Source of the DNA: a virus
DNA length: 55,213 nucleotides
IMG/VR virus record: IMGVR_UViG_3300025117_000079
Coordinates: 1-55,213 of that record
Strand: one strand, 5' to 3'
Shown here in pieces: positions 31,096-39,247 of the stretch. Under the pieces are notes generated by a model, which saw nothing but the letters and a program-made list of their open reading frames with translations, did no database searches and was not told the origin of the DNA. A program made the translations under genes and the position numbers. Position 1 is the first letter of the stretch. Each line of letters starts with the position of its first letter.

Positions 31096-32019
31096 ATGGA
31101 ACTTAAAGAACAAGCAAAGTTGTTAGGTGTCGATGTAACTAAATTTGAAAATGATGATGATCTGAAAAAGGCTGTTGACGAAGCTGAGTCTAAAAAGAAA
31201 GAGTCTGAAAGTAAGAATAAGACTGAGCGAGAAGAGTATCTTGACAAGGAAATGAAAGCAGCCATTAAGAAACGAGACGAGGCTAAAGAGGAAGCTCGTT
31301 TGCTTAAGAAGAAGATTGATGATCTTGAGGAAGGACGAAAAGGACTTCCTACTACCGAAGAGCTAAAAGCTTTGAAAGAGGAACTTGTTGCTCTCAAGAA
31401 TCACAAGGAAACCATTGACAAGGAAACAGAAGAGAAAGAGCTTGCAAAGAAAACTGAAATTGAACGACAGGAGATTCTTCATAAGAAAGAACTGGAATCA
31501 ATTCAGAGATCAATCGAAGCTCAGATGAAAGATATCAACGATAAACTTGCTGAGAAAGATAAGATACTCTCAGCCAAAGAAGAGAAGATTAAAGCACTAC
31601 GTTCTACAAGATTGGATGCTGATATATTGACATTTGCTTCTACTGGAGAGATGAAAGCAATTAATCCTAGACAAATCGTTAGGTTGCTGAAGGAAGACTT
31701 TGAATACGACGATAATCTAGATAAGTACTATTTCCCCGTCTATAATGATAAGGGAAAAATGGTTGATGAACTTACGGTAGAAGAAAAAGTAAAAGCTTTT
31801 CTCTCAGATAAAGAAAACGAAAACTTAGTAAAGTCCAATATTAATACAGATGGAATGAATACTAAGAAATCGGACGATACTAAGAATACGGGTAATTTTG
31901 GAGATTATGACCCAAATGATGAAAAGATAAAGAGAGCCGCTGAAGATCGTGGCTTATCTGTTAAGGATTGGATTGATATTTTAAAAATGAAAGACAGTAG
32001 GCTGTCTAAGAAAAAGTAA
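31096..32019 (+). CDS. Scaffolding-like coiled-coil protein
   Basis: 307 residues. Residues 1-175 are an almost continuous Lys/Glu coiled coil. A compact segment follows (TRLDADILTFASTGEMKAIN), then a charged C-terminus ending DSRLSKKK, a basic capsid-binding-style tail. Position between portal and capsid genes and composition are those of head scaffolding proteins. No protease domain is fused. Confidence 0.75.
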   Translation: MELKEQAKLLGVDVTKFENDDDLKKAVDEAESKKKESESKNKTEREEYLDKEMKAAIKKRDEAKEEARLLKKKIDDLEEGRKGLPTTEELKALKEELVALKNHKETIDKETEEKELAKKTEIERQEILHKKELESIQRSIEAQMKDINDKLAEKDKILSAKEEKIKALRSTRLDADILTFASTGEMKAINPRQIVRLLKEDFEYDDNLDKYYFPVYNDKGKMVDELTVEEKVKAFLSDKENENLVKSNINTDGMNTKKSDDTKNTGNFGDYDPNDEKIKRAAEDRGLSVKDWIDILKMKDSRLSKKK

Positions 32020-32037
32020 GGATGGTGAAATTTTATA

Positions 32038-32523
32038 ATGGGAAAATTCATTAAATACGGATGGATGGAAGGCCCCGGTAAGGGCAAAGAAGTTCCTGTT
32101 GCTGCTTCTCAGTATTTCAACAGATTGGGTGGGCATTTTGTCTATATTAACTCTGCTGGTCATGCTGCTGAAGTGAATTCTACGTACTATGCTAACATTT
32201 TTGGTTGGGCTGACACCCAAAAAGATGCTTCTGGTAAGAGTTCGTGGAAGTCTAGCTCTACTGCTGCGGCTGATAAGGTATTTGTCATCACTGGTGTCGA
32301 GAATAAGTTCTGGATGCCAATTAGTAATGCTCACGCTAGTGCCAATGCTACGATTCTTGGTAAGAGTGCATTGATCCAGAATACTGGTGCTACTTATACT
32401 CTGATTCAGAAAGTTGGAACTGCGTACAATACGGCGGCTAGTGGAGTGCTTTTGATCCACGATTATGATGCAAGTGAAGATTTGGCATTGGTTTCGATTA
32501 ACCCAAGTGGAGCTAATGCGTAA
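32038..32523 (+). CDS. Putative head decoration/stabilisation protein
   Basis: 161 residues, beta-rich, Ala/Ser/Gly/Thr-rich, beginning MGKFIKYGWMEGPGKGKEVP. Directly before the major capsid gene, where phages often encode a decoration protein. No family motif recognised. GGTGA ribosome site as in the portal and capsid genes. Confidence 0.55.
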   Translation: MGKFIKYGWMEGPGKGKEVPVAASQYFNRLGGHFVYINSAGHAAEVNSTYYANIFGWADTQKDASGKSSWKSSSTAAADKVFVITGVENKFWMPISNAHASANATILGKSALIQNTGATYTLIQKVGTAYNTAASGVLLIHDYDASEDLALVSINPSGANA

Positions 32524-32556
32524 TTAATTTAGTAATTTAAGGAAGGTGAAGAATAA

Positions 32557-34464
32557 ATGGCTGGTGTAGCTTACTGCACCACTTCTGGGCAACCGGAAGT
32601 TAAAAACTGGGTGAATTGACTGGAAACCTAAATTTAAGGAACAAAAAATGGAATGTCAGATTTGTAAGAAAACTTTTAAAGCGGTAACAAACACTCATCT
32701 TATGAACAGTCATAATTTGACTCCCAAACAATATGAGAATATGTTTGGTTGTTCTACTGTTCCAGAAGGGTGGGTGTCTGGAGAGAAAAATCCGTTTTAT
32801 GGTAAATCTCACAAAGATGGCATTTCAAAAGTAAAGTCTGAAGAGTATAGGGATGCAGCGTCAGAAAGAAGGAAAGGAAAATCAGCTTCTGAATTCTTAA
32901 AAAATATTTCTGTTGAAGAATTTAGAAAACATCAATCAGATGCTCATTCAGGTGAAAGAAATCCAATGTATGGTAAAATCTGGACTAGAGAAAGAAAAGA
33001 AAAACACTCAAGGTTGATCTCTAGAGAAGGAAACCCAAATTGGAGAGGTGGTATAACATCGTACCGATATAATATGAAAGTCTGGAATGATAATCTCAAA
33101 AATAAAGTGAGAGATCGAGACGGATTCAGATGTCAATTGTGTGGTATTCATCAGAATATCTCCAATAAAAAATTGGCAGTTCATCATATTGACTACGATA
33201 AATTCAATTACTCTTTTGACAATCTTATTTCGTTGTGTAACTCATGCCATCCAAAGGTGTCTTATAATAGAGAGAAGTATATGGCAGAGTTTAGAATCAA
33301 ATTGTTCCTTAAACATGGCAATCAGCAGCGAAGCCTATCGAATGTAATAGAAAAAGTAGATAGGAACGTCCAGAGACTAGATCGTGAGGATATTACAACC
33401 AATAACCGATCCACGAGCGCCCGGCTCCTAGACAATTCTAGGATGATGATATAGTCCGACTCTTATCAGAAATGGTAAGGAGATTCCTTAAATAGAATCT
33501 CATAAGATGGTGAAAAAGATCTGAATTCACGGAAGCTATGAAGAAAGATGCTTACCGTTGGTATTTTGAGAATTATCCGGAAAAACCTCCTGTTTATCAG
33601 GATCTATTTGAGGTTGTTCCGTCCAATTCAGCGTATGATATGTTTACCTCTGCGGTTGGTCTTGGAGAGCTTCTGGAAAAACCAGAAGGCGAAGATCTTC
33701 AGGCTGATAGGCCGATTGAGTCTTATACGATTGTTTGCAAGAATAGAACCTTTGGGCGTCTTGTGAGGTTTACTTATGAGACGGTTCAGGATACACAGAA
33801 GGTTGCTAATCTGTTGCAAACGACTGTTGGCAAGTGGGCTAGTTCTGTGATTGAGACCAAAGAAAAATGGTACTCGAAATTTTTTAACTATGGTGCTATG
33901 TCGGCTGGTAATGATGTTTTCAATAACAGCATTGGTGGTGTTATCACCGATTCGTCTGGGAATTTGACCTATGATGGTAAGGCTTTTTTTGCCACGGATC
34001 ATCCTGATAAGGTTGGTAATACCTATAGCAACTACGAGTCTGCCGATTCGTTGACTCCAGATAATTTGAAAGCTAATTATCTAGTTTTTACGTCTACGAA
34101 TAACAGAAATGAGAGAGGTCAGATTATTGAGTGGTCTCCTGACACTCTGTTGGTGCCTCCGGCTCTTACGTTTACTGCAAGGGAGATTTTGAATACTACT
34201 CAAGTCCCTTTTAGTCAGGATAACACTCTTAATGTTTTGACGAGCATAGTCAGCCCTCTTGAATGGAGCTTTTTGACTGATGCTGATGGGTGGTTCTTGC
34301 TGAAGAGGAGATCAGGGCTTATGGCGACAGCTAGGGAAGATGTTATGCTCGATTTCTGGGCTGACGAGACTTCCAAGGACCTCTATGCCTCCATTATGCT
34401 CAGATATGGAGGTTGTGTCTCTAACTGGAGAGGAACTTTCGCTTGTAATATTGCGAGTTCGTAA
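32557..34464 (+). CDS. Major capsid protein, split by a group I intron
   Basis: Exon 1 (32557-32612) encodes MAGVAYCTTSGQPEVKNW. Exon 2 (33519-34464) continues in frame as SEFTEAMKKDAYRWYFENYP; joined they give 333 residues. The unspliced reading frame stops at TGA 32617. The long exon matches Mu gpT-like/HK97-fold major head proteins by pattern (DGKAFFATDHPD and LLVPPALTFTAREIL) and gene order. It would form the capsid shell. Exact junctions are predicted from reading-frame continuity and group I rules. Confidence 0.82.
32613..33518 (+). mobile_element. Group I intron in the capsid gene
   Basis: 906 bases. The 5' splice region TGGGT|GAATTGACTGG resembles that of the T4 td intron. The conserved core shows GAGACTA (33372) and GATATAGTCC (33448), the two strands of P7, followed by a 3' segment ending in G before exon 2. 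Splicing after GGGT and after AAAAAG keeps the capsid frame open. It holds the HNH ORF whose stop codon lies in the P7 strand. The core motif is firm, exact ends are likely but not proven. Confidence 0.8.
32648..33454 (+). CDS. Intron-encoded HNH homing endonuclease with NUMOD3 repeats
   Basis: 268 residues. A Cys/His N-terminus (CQICKKTF...HLMNSH) comes first. NUMOD3-like DNA-binding motifs follow (EKNPFYGKSHKDG and ERNPMYGKIWTRE, then GNPNWRGG). The HNH domain has CQLCGIHQN, AVHHIDYDK and LCNSCHPKV. It would cut intron-less capsid alleles to spread the intron. Its last codons overlap the catalytic core of the intron, so protein and ribozyme share sequence. Confidence 0.9.
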   Translation: MECQICKKTFKAVTNTHLMNSHNLTPKQYENMFGCSTVPEGWVSGEKNPFYGKSHKDGISKVKSEEYRDAASERRKGKSASEFLKNISVEEFRKHQSDAHSGERNPMYGKIWTRERKEKHSRLISREGNPNWRGGITSYRYNMKVWNDNLKNKVRDRDGFRCQLCGIHQNISNKKLAVHHIDYDKFNYSFDNLISLCNSCHPKVSYNREKYMAEFRIKLFLKHGNQQRSLSNVIEKVDRNVQRLDREDITTNNRSTSARLLDNSRMMI

Positions 34465-34482
34465 TCTTTAACATAAAAAAGT

Positions 34483-34513
34483 AAGGATCTGGCATTTTTT
34501 GTGCCAGATCCTT
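34483..34513 (+). terminator. Strong intrinsic terminator after the capsid gene
   Basis: A perfect 12-bp stem (AAGGATCTGGCA with its complement, 34483-34494 and 34502-34513) and 7-base loop, followed by ATCTTTT. It ends the head-gene transcript 19 bases past the capsid stop. Confidence 0.9.
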
Positions 34514-34519
34514 ATCTTT

Positions 34520-34535
34520 TGGCACAAGTATTGCA
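34520..34535 (+). promoter_or_regulatory. Sigma54-type (-24/-12) promoter candidate
   Basis: TGGCACAAGTATTGCA fits the RpoN consensus TGGCAC-N5-TTGCA, with exactly 10 bases between the GG and GC doublets. It lies just after the capsid terminator and about 50 bases upstream of the next gene, a logical spot for a new transcript. No enhancer or activator site was identified. Confidence 0.5.
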
Positions 34536-34568
34536 GGTAATATATGTCAAAAACTCGGAGGAGTTGAT

Positions 34569-36236
34569 ATGACATTATCCAAACGCGGTGGAAGTAATAA
34601 ACTAAGTTATGAATTTGTAAAAGAGTCTTTTGAAAACGAAGGATATACACTCTTATCAGATACCTATTCAAAAATCACAGAAAAATTACAATTTAAGTGT
34701 CCAAACGGACATGTACGTAGTATGTCTTTTTCTAGTTGGAAACTTGGAAATAGATGTAAACTTTGTTATGACTCTATTAGAGGAAATGAATTACGATTAG
34801 ATTTTGATTTTGTAAAAAAAGAAATTGAAAGTAAGGGGTATAAACTTCTTTCAAATACTTATAAAAGTATTGATTCAAAACTAGATGTTGTTTGTAAAAA
34901 TGGACATACATGGAATACTTCTTACAGATCTATAAAATCTGACAATACATGCATACATTGTTTAAATTCAGAAAAGAATATAAATAGAAAATATACACAC
35001 GAAGAAGTAAAAAATATATTTGCTAGAGAAGGATATTTATTGTATTCTAATGAATATATAAATACTAATTCACTTCTTGATGTTTTGTGTCCAGAAGGAC
35101 ATTATTTTTCTATTACTCTAAGAGAATTTAATAGCGGAGGAAGATGCTCTGTTTGTTTTATGTTAAATAGAGGTAAAACAAGATTATTAGATTTTTCTGA
35201 TGTTAAGAAGTATATAGAGAAAGAAAGATATAAACTAGCTAATGATAATTATACTAATTCAGCAACTCATCTTAACCTTGTTTGTCCCAACGGGCATAGT
35301 TGGAATGTAACTTTTAATAATTTTAAAAGTAATGGAGTTAGATGTCCAAAATGTCCATCTACTAGATCTTCTGGTGAGATAGAAATATATAAGTTTTTAT
35401 CAGATTATTTTAATTCAAACGAGATTACATCTAATGATAAAAGTATTATAACTCCATTTGAGTTGGATATTGTAATTCATCCAAAAAATATAGCTATAGA
35501 ATATTGTGGTGTATATTACCATTCTATAGAAAAAAAGAAGGATGAAAACTATCATTTAAATAAATTAAATCTTTGTAATAATAAAGGTATAAAATTAATC
35601 ACCATATTCGAAGATGAGTGGGTATACAAGAAAGATATTGTTAAACAAACATTATTGTATATTTTAGGACTTTCTAATAATAAATCTGTCTTTGCCAGAA
35701 AGTGTGAAGTTAGGGAAATTGATTCTTCTGAAGCTAGAGAGTTTTGTATAAAAAATCATTTGCAGGGATATACAAATGCACTAATTAAACTTGGGTTATA
35801 TCATAATAATACTTTAGTCTCAGTTATGACATTTAGTAAATCAAATATATCAAGAAACATTAAACCAAAGGAGAATGAATATGAACTTTCTAGATTCTGC
35901 TCAGACTTAAATTTGAATGTTGTTGGTGGTGCTTCTAAATTATTTTCTTACTTCCTTAAAACATATAACCCATCTTCTATTTATTCTTATTCTGATAAAA
36001 GATGGTTTAATGGCAATGTATATAAAAAGTTAGGATTTGACTTTGCACATTCTAGCCAACCATCATATTGGTATTGTGTCAGACAAAAGAGGTATCATAG
36101 ATTTAACTTTAGAAAAAGTAATTTAGTTAATATGCCAAATTATGATGTTAATAAAACAGAACAAGAAATTATGAGTCTCGAAGGATATAGCCGAATATAT
36201 GATTGTGGAACAGATAAATGGATTTTTACGAGGTAA
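34569..36236 (+). CDS. Free-standing homing endonuclease, EDxHD/Vsr-like, with four zinc repeats
   Basis: 555 residues. The first 262 contain four repeats with C(P/K)(N/E)GH cores at residues 44, 109, 174 and 239, an exact 65-residue period, each with a following CxxC pair (probably zinc, DNA-binding). Then a nuclease segment: SGEIEIYKFL, FELDIVIHPKNIAIEYCG, YHLNKL, the pattern of the EDxHD/Vsr-like homing nuclease superfamily. A C-terminal domain of about 180 residues follows. The gene inserted behind the capsid terminator and has its own ribosome site GGAGGAGTTGAT. Likely mobile; nuclease subtype tentative. Confidence 0.7.
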   Translation: MTLSKRGGSNKLSYEFVKESFENEGYTLLSDTYSKITEKLQFKCPNGHVRSMSFSSWKLGNRCKLCYDSIRGNELRLDFDFVKKEIESKGYKLLSNTYKSIDSKLDVVCKNGHTWNTSYRSIKSDNTCIHCLNSEKNINRKYTHEEVKNIFAREGYLLYSNEYINTNSLLDVLCPEGHYFSITLREFNSGGRCSVCFMLNRGKTRLLDFSDVKKYIEKERYKLANDNYTNSATHLNLVCPNGHSWNVTFNNFKSNGVRCPKCPSTRSSGEIEIYKFLSDYFNSNEITSNDKSIITPFELDIVIHPKNIAIEYCGVYYHSIEKKKDENYHLNKLNLCNNKGIKLITIFEDEWVYKKDIVKQTLLYILGLSNNKSVFARKCEVREIDSSEAREFCIKNHLQGYTNALIKLGLYHNNTLVSVMTFSKSNISRNIKPKENEYELSRFCSDLNLNVVGGASKLFSYFLKTYNPSSIYSYSDKRWFNGNVYKKLGFDFAHSSQPSYWYCVRQKRYHRFNFRKSNLVNMPNYDVNKTEQEIMSLEGYSRIYDCGTDKWIFTR

Positions 36237-36241
36237 ACTAC

Positions 36242-36805
36242 ATGTATCTAAGACCTTCCTTGTCTTGTCTCAAAGGTCAATCTAATCTCACAGGAGTTGA
36301 AATTGGTGTGAACTGCGGTACAAACGCCGAATCTATGTTTATAAACCTTGATATTAAGAAGTTGTATTTGATTGATCCTTATTCTTTCTATTCTAATCAG
36401 CGTGGGTCTGGTTGTAATGTCACTGAAGAACAAAACGTAGAATGTAGAAAAGCGGCTCATGATCTACTTGCTCCTTACTCAGATAGGATTGAATGGATTG
36501 AAAAACCGTCTGATGTTGCAGTATTGGAACTTACGGAGTTAGAGTTTGATTTTGTATATGTAGATGGAAACCACATGCATCAATATGTTATGGCTGATGT
36601 ATTCAACTACTTTCAACTTATAAAACCAGGAGGTATGATTGTCTGTCATGATTTTGAATCTCCAGAAGTCAATAAAGGTGTAATGTCGGTTTTGGCTCAT
36701 TTTAGTATGAAGAATGGTAATCGGTATCATGTGCATGTAGAAGAAACTCTTGGTGGTCCTAGACCTGTATATGAAGCATGGTGGTTTAATCAGGTTGTAG
36801 TGTAG
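36242..36805 (+). CDS. Class I SAM-dependent methyltransferase
   Basis: 187 residues from ATG 36242 (MYLRPSLSCLKGQ), behind GAGGTAAACTAC; an in-frame ATG 24 bases upstream has no ribosome site. GVEIGVNCGT is the SAM-binding loop and FDFVYVDGNH the acidic strand, as in Methyltransf_24-type enzymes that modify sugars or small molecules. Its 3' end overlaps the first 15 bases of a tRNA gene. Confidence 0.8.
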   Translation: MYLRPSLSCLKGQSNLTGVEIGVNCGTNAESMFINLDIKKLYLIDPYSFYSNQRGSGCNVTEEQNVECRKAAHDLLAPYSDRIEWIEKPSDVAVLELTELEFDFVYVDGNHMHQYVMADVFNYFQLIKPGGMIVCHDFESPEVNKGVMSVLAHFSMKNGNRYHVHVEETLGGPRPVYEAWWFNQVVV

Positions 36806-36864
36806 CAGTAACACCCCGGCTTTGGGGGTCGGAATCGGAGGAGCGTAACCTCCCAACCTGACCA
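36791..36864 (+). tRNA. tRNA-Pro (anticodon TGG), atypical loops
   Basis: A 74-base cloverleaf can be drawn: acceptor CAGGTTG/CAACCTG, D stem GTGT/ACAC, anticodon stem CCGGC/GTCGG (one G-T pair) with loop TTTGGGG, T stem GGAGG/CCTCC, and encoded CCA. Anticodon TGG reads proline CCA. The T loop is AGCGTAA instead of TTCRANN and the D loop AGCAGTA lacks the usual GG, so it is divergent or decayed. Its 5' end is within the methyltransferase reading frame. Confidence 0.75.
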
Positions 36865-36884
36865 TTTCTTATAAAGGATAAAAT

Positions 36885-37034
36885 ATGGAAAATGTAATTG
36901 AAGTATCTGGAGACAAATTGTGTGTTTGGGCATTAAGCAAAGACGGAATATGGTTGAAACTAGTAGAGGTAGAAATAAACCAATCTATTTGGAAAACATT
37001 CAGAGTGCCATTGCTGGTAAAAATTGAGGAATAA
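36885..37034 (+). CDS. Hypothetical 49-residue protein, tandem copy A
   Basis: Begins MENVIEVSGDKLCVWALSKD and ends RVPLLVKIEE. The next ORF has the same plan (METVVEAPGK...ISALDKNGNWLSLLE...RLPILIKVE). Beta-rich. TATAAAGGATAAAAT precedes the start. Function unknown. Confidence 0.65.
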   Translation: MENVIEVSGDKLCVWALSKDGIWLKLVEVEINQSIWKTFRVPLLVKIEE

Positions 37035-37036
37035 CA

Positions 37037-37195
37037 ATGGAAACTGTAGTAGAAGCTCCTGGTAAAAGAATTTACATCTCAGCACTTGATAAAAACGGAA
37101 ATTGGCTTTCACTACTTGAAATGAACGTCTCTCCAGATATAAATAAGTTCTACAGATTGCCTATTCTGATAAAGGTTGAATCGAAGGAGAAGTAG
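37037..37195 (+). CDS. Hypothetical 52-residue protein, tandem copy B
   Basis: Begins METVVEAPGKRIYISALDKN and ends with LPILIKVESKEK. About half the positions match copy A. Its last codons contain the AAGGAGAAG ribosome site of the next gene. Confidence 0.65.
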   Translation: METVVEAPGKRIYISALDKNGNWLSLLEMNVSPDINKFYRLPILIKVESKEK

Positions 37196-37196
37196 T

Positions 37197-37562
37197 ATGG
37201 TTGTAGTAAACAGATATTGTACACAATGTGGTGGATACCACGAAAATACTTCTGCTGGTTGTCCTTATTATCAAAATGATGATAAATATGATACTGTAAA
37301 ATTAGAGAGTACTTTGTGTCCGATGTGTAGAAAATTCCATCCACCACATGAAATGTGTAATTTTTATACTTCAGAACATACTTATGTTGTCTCAGTTCCA
37401 TCAAAACAACCATTCAAGTGTCCAGTTTGTAATGGTACTGGTCTAGTATCCAGACCCCAAGAGATTGCTGGTGATATAGATAGTTGGACTTCTAATTCAA
37501 CTAATCCTTACCCTTGTAAAGCGTGTGCTGGAACCGGCATTGTGTGGGGTCCAAATGACTAA
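37197..37562 (+). CDS. Zinc-finger protein with DnaJ-type CxxCxGxG motifs
   Basis: 121 residues from ATG 37197 (MVVVNRYCTQCGGYHE). Two N-terminal Cys pairs (CTQCGG, CPMCRK), then CPVCNGTG and CKACAGTG, the paired CxxCxGxG motifs of the DnaJ zinc domain without the J domain. It may be a disulfide/zinc chaperone fragment or nucleic-acid binder. Overlaps the next gene by 8 bases. Confidence 0.7.
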   Translation: MVVVNRYCTQCGGYHENTSAGCPYYQNDDKYDTVKLESTLCPMCRKFHPPHEMCNFYTSEHTYVVSVPSKQPFKCPVCNGTGLVSRPQEIAGDIDSWTSNSTNPYPCKACAGTGIVWGPND

Positions 37563-37713
37563 AGATTGTTCAGTGCGTCGTAAATATAAATCTAAAAAGG
37601 ATACAGTAGAAGTCTGTCAACTATATAACTTAGAAGCATATAAATGTCCTATCTGCAAACAATACCATATAACAGTTTCTAAACTCATAAAGGATCTAAA
37701 AAATGACAGATGA
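37555..37713 (+). CDS. Small Cys-pair protein (52 aa)
   Basis: ATG 37555 (MTKDCSVRRKYKSKKDTVEV), ending with KCPICKQYHITVSKLIKDLK. One CPIC pair. The start within the end of the previous gene supports coupling. Unknown. Confidence 0.5.
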   Translation: MTKDCSVRRKYKSKKDTVEVCQLYNLEAYKCPICKQYHITVSKLIKDLKNDR

Positions 37714-38389
37714 AGAAATTATCAAGTATGTAAAGTCTCTTTCTCCAGAGATGAAGTTGAATCGTGTAAACTTTACAAAATCCAAATGGTGTATTGAAAA
37801 CATTAAAGTCGGTGATTTTATAATTGATGCTGGTGCTTGTAGAGGTTGGTATGCTACTATCTACAGTGATCTAGTAGGAAGTTCTGGTAGAGTATTTGCT
37901 TTTGAACCAGAATTGAGAAACTTTAATTATTTAGTTCAAACTATAAAAGGTAACAATGTTTTTCTCATAAATGCTGCCTTGTCTGATTTTGATGGCAATA
38001 CTGTATTGTATACTAATGGTATTGAAGCTCATTCTATTTATCCAGGATATGGACATCCAGAAGAACAAACTGAAGTTGTAACTATAGATACATTCTGTGA
38101 AGAAGAGAAGATACCGAGGATAGATCATATTAAAACAGATGTGGAGGGTTGTGATTTTACAATGCTTCTTGGTGGTAGACATACCATAGAGAATTCTCCT
38201 AAAATGTCAGTTATGGGTGAATTTCACTGGACTAGGTTTAATATACCTAAAAGAGATGTATTTGACTTCTTCTCTACCAGAGATATGAAGATGTATGATG
38301 TACTCAATAATTTCATACCAATTACAGATTATGAAAGTATGAGTCCAGAAATGTTGGCAATGAAAGAATACACCGATACTAGTAAGTAG
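37703..38389 (+). CDS. FkbM-family methyltransferase
   Basis: 228 residues with FIIDAGACRGWYATIYSD as SAM loop, GRVFAFEPE as the acidic ribose-binding strand, and VVTIDTFCEE...HIKTDVEGCD, the FkbM signature. FkbM enzymes O-methylate sugars or polyketides. Start of the carbohydrate-modification gene set. It overlaps the preceding small ORF by 11 bases. Confidence 0.88.
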   Translation: MTDEEIIKYVKSLSPEMKLNRVNFTKSKWCIENIKVGDFIIDAGACRGWYATIYSDLVGSSGRVFAFEPELRNFNYLVQTIKGNNVFLINAALSDFDGNTVLYTNGIEAHSIYPGYGHPEEQTEVVTIDTFCEEEKIPRIDHIKTDVEGCDFTMLLGGRHTIENSPKMSVMGEFHWTRFNIPKRDVFDFFSTRDMKMYDVLNNFIPITDYESMSPEMLAMKEYTDTSK

Positions 38390-38399
38390 GTGATATAAT

Positions 38400-38687
38400 T
38401 TGAAAGACAGTTATTTTAATGTAAGGGACAGCGAAGAGAATATAGCGACCTCGGAAATTCCTAATACAAGGCGTGATATGACCGCTATGCATGAATGGGA
38501 ACCTGGGGATACATTATATGGTACTCATGCAAATGATAGTGTGTGGTTGAAAGGTTATAAGAGAGATATAGAAAGTAAATTAGGAAAAGAAGACGATGAC
38601 TATAAGATACTACTTATAGACACATTGAAGCCAATTTTGCCGCAAATTGAAAAAATAACAGGAAAAAGGAAGAAGACTCGCAGATGA
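38400..38687 (+). CDS. Hypothetical 95-residue charged protein (TTG start)
   Basis: A TTG start at 38400 is supported by AGGTGATATAAT upstream; no in-frame ATG occurs for 23 codons. Acidic middle, basic Lys/Arg tail (TGKRKKTRR), which could be a nucleic-acid or membrane contact. Overlaps the lipoprotein gene by 4 bases (ATGA). Confidence 0.55.
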   Translation: MKDSYFNVRDSEENIATSEIPNTRRDMTAMHEWEPGDTLYGTHANDSVWLKGYKRDIESKLGKEDDDYKILLIDTLKPILPQIEKITGKRKKTRR

Positions 38688-39229
38688 AACTTACATCCCT
38701 ACTATTAATTATATTTTTCCTTTCAGCTTGTGCTGTCTCGAATCGACAACAGATAGGCGAGATCAAAACCTTTAACTATGATTCAAAGACTAAATTTGAG
38801 GATCAATTTAAAGAAGTATTAGAGTTTTGTCAACCACGATTACAAGGATTTGAAGCTAAGTCTACTCATCAGGCCAAGCTGTCATTTTATATGAAACTGT
38901 CTGGATTATTAGCAGGATCAGTATTTGCACCAGCATTGATAGCATATGGGTCTACTTCTACTATTGCTATGGCTACTACTGCTGCTTTAGCAGGATGGGC
39001 TGGAGCATCACCTTTTGCTGGTGAGGCTTTAGAGGCGTCTGGATTGTCAGGTGCAGGAATAGCTGAGACCAGGAATGGTATTATTGCTGATATTAAGGAA
39101 TCACTTAAAAGAGCGGTAGATGGATCTCTACCAATAAAGGATCGTCGCAATGCACTGCTTGAAATTCAAGCAAGTTGCATTGCTTATGAAATTTCAGTTC
39201 CACATGTGAATTGGAATAATGAAAAATAA
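38684..39229 (+). CDS. Putative lipoprotein
   Basis: 181 residues. Signal peptide MKLTSLLLIIFFLSAC with lipobox LSAC (Cys16), hence lipid-anchored outside the cytoplasm. A second hydrophobic Ala/Gly-rich stretch (about residues 74-110) could cross or insert in membrane. Phage lipoproteins often act in superinfection exclusion or as outer spanins; this is too long for a typical Rz1. Confidence 0.65.
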   Translation: MKLTSLLLIIFFLSACAVSNRQQIGEIKTFNYDSKTKFEDQFKEVLEFCQPRLQGFEAKSTHQAKLSFYMKLSGLLAGSVFAPALIAYGSTSTIAMATTAALAGWAGASPFAGEALEASGLSGAGIAETRNGIIADIKESLKRAVDGSLPIKDRRNALLEIQASCIAYEISVPHVNWNNEK

Positions 39230-39247
39230 AGACGGAGGTCATTTGTT

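Noticed and set aside
36539-36865. Leftward protein gene across the tRNA-Pro region
   Set aside because: The frame lies antisense to the methyltransferase and tRNA, has no ribosome site, and looks like the chance translation of a tRNA complement.
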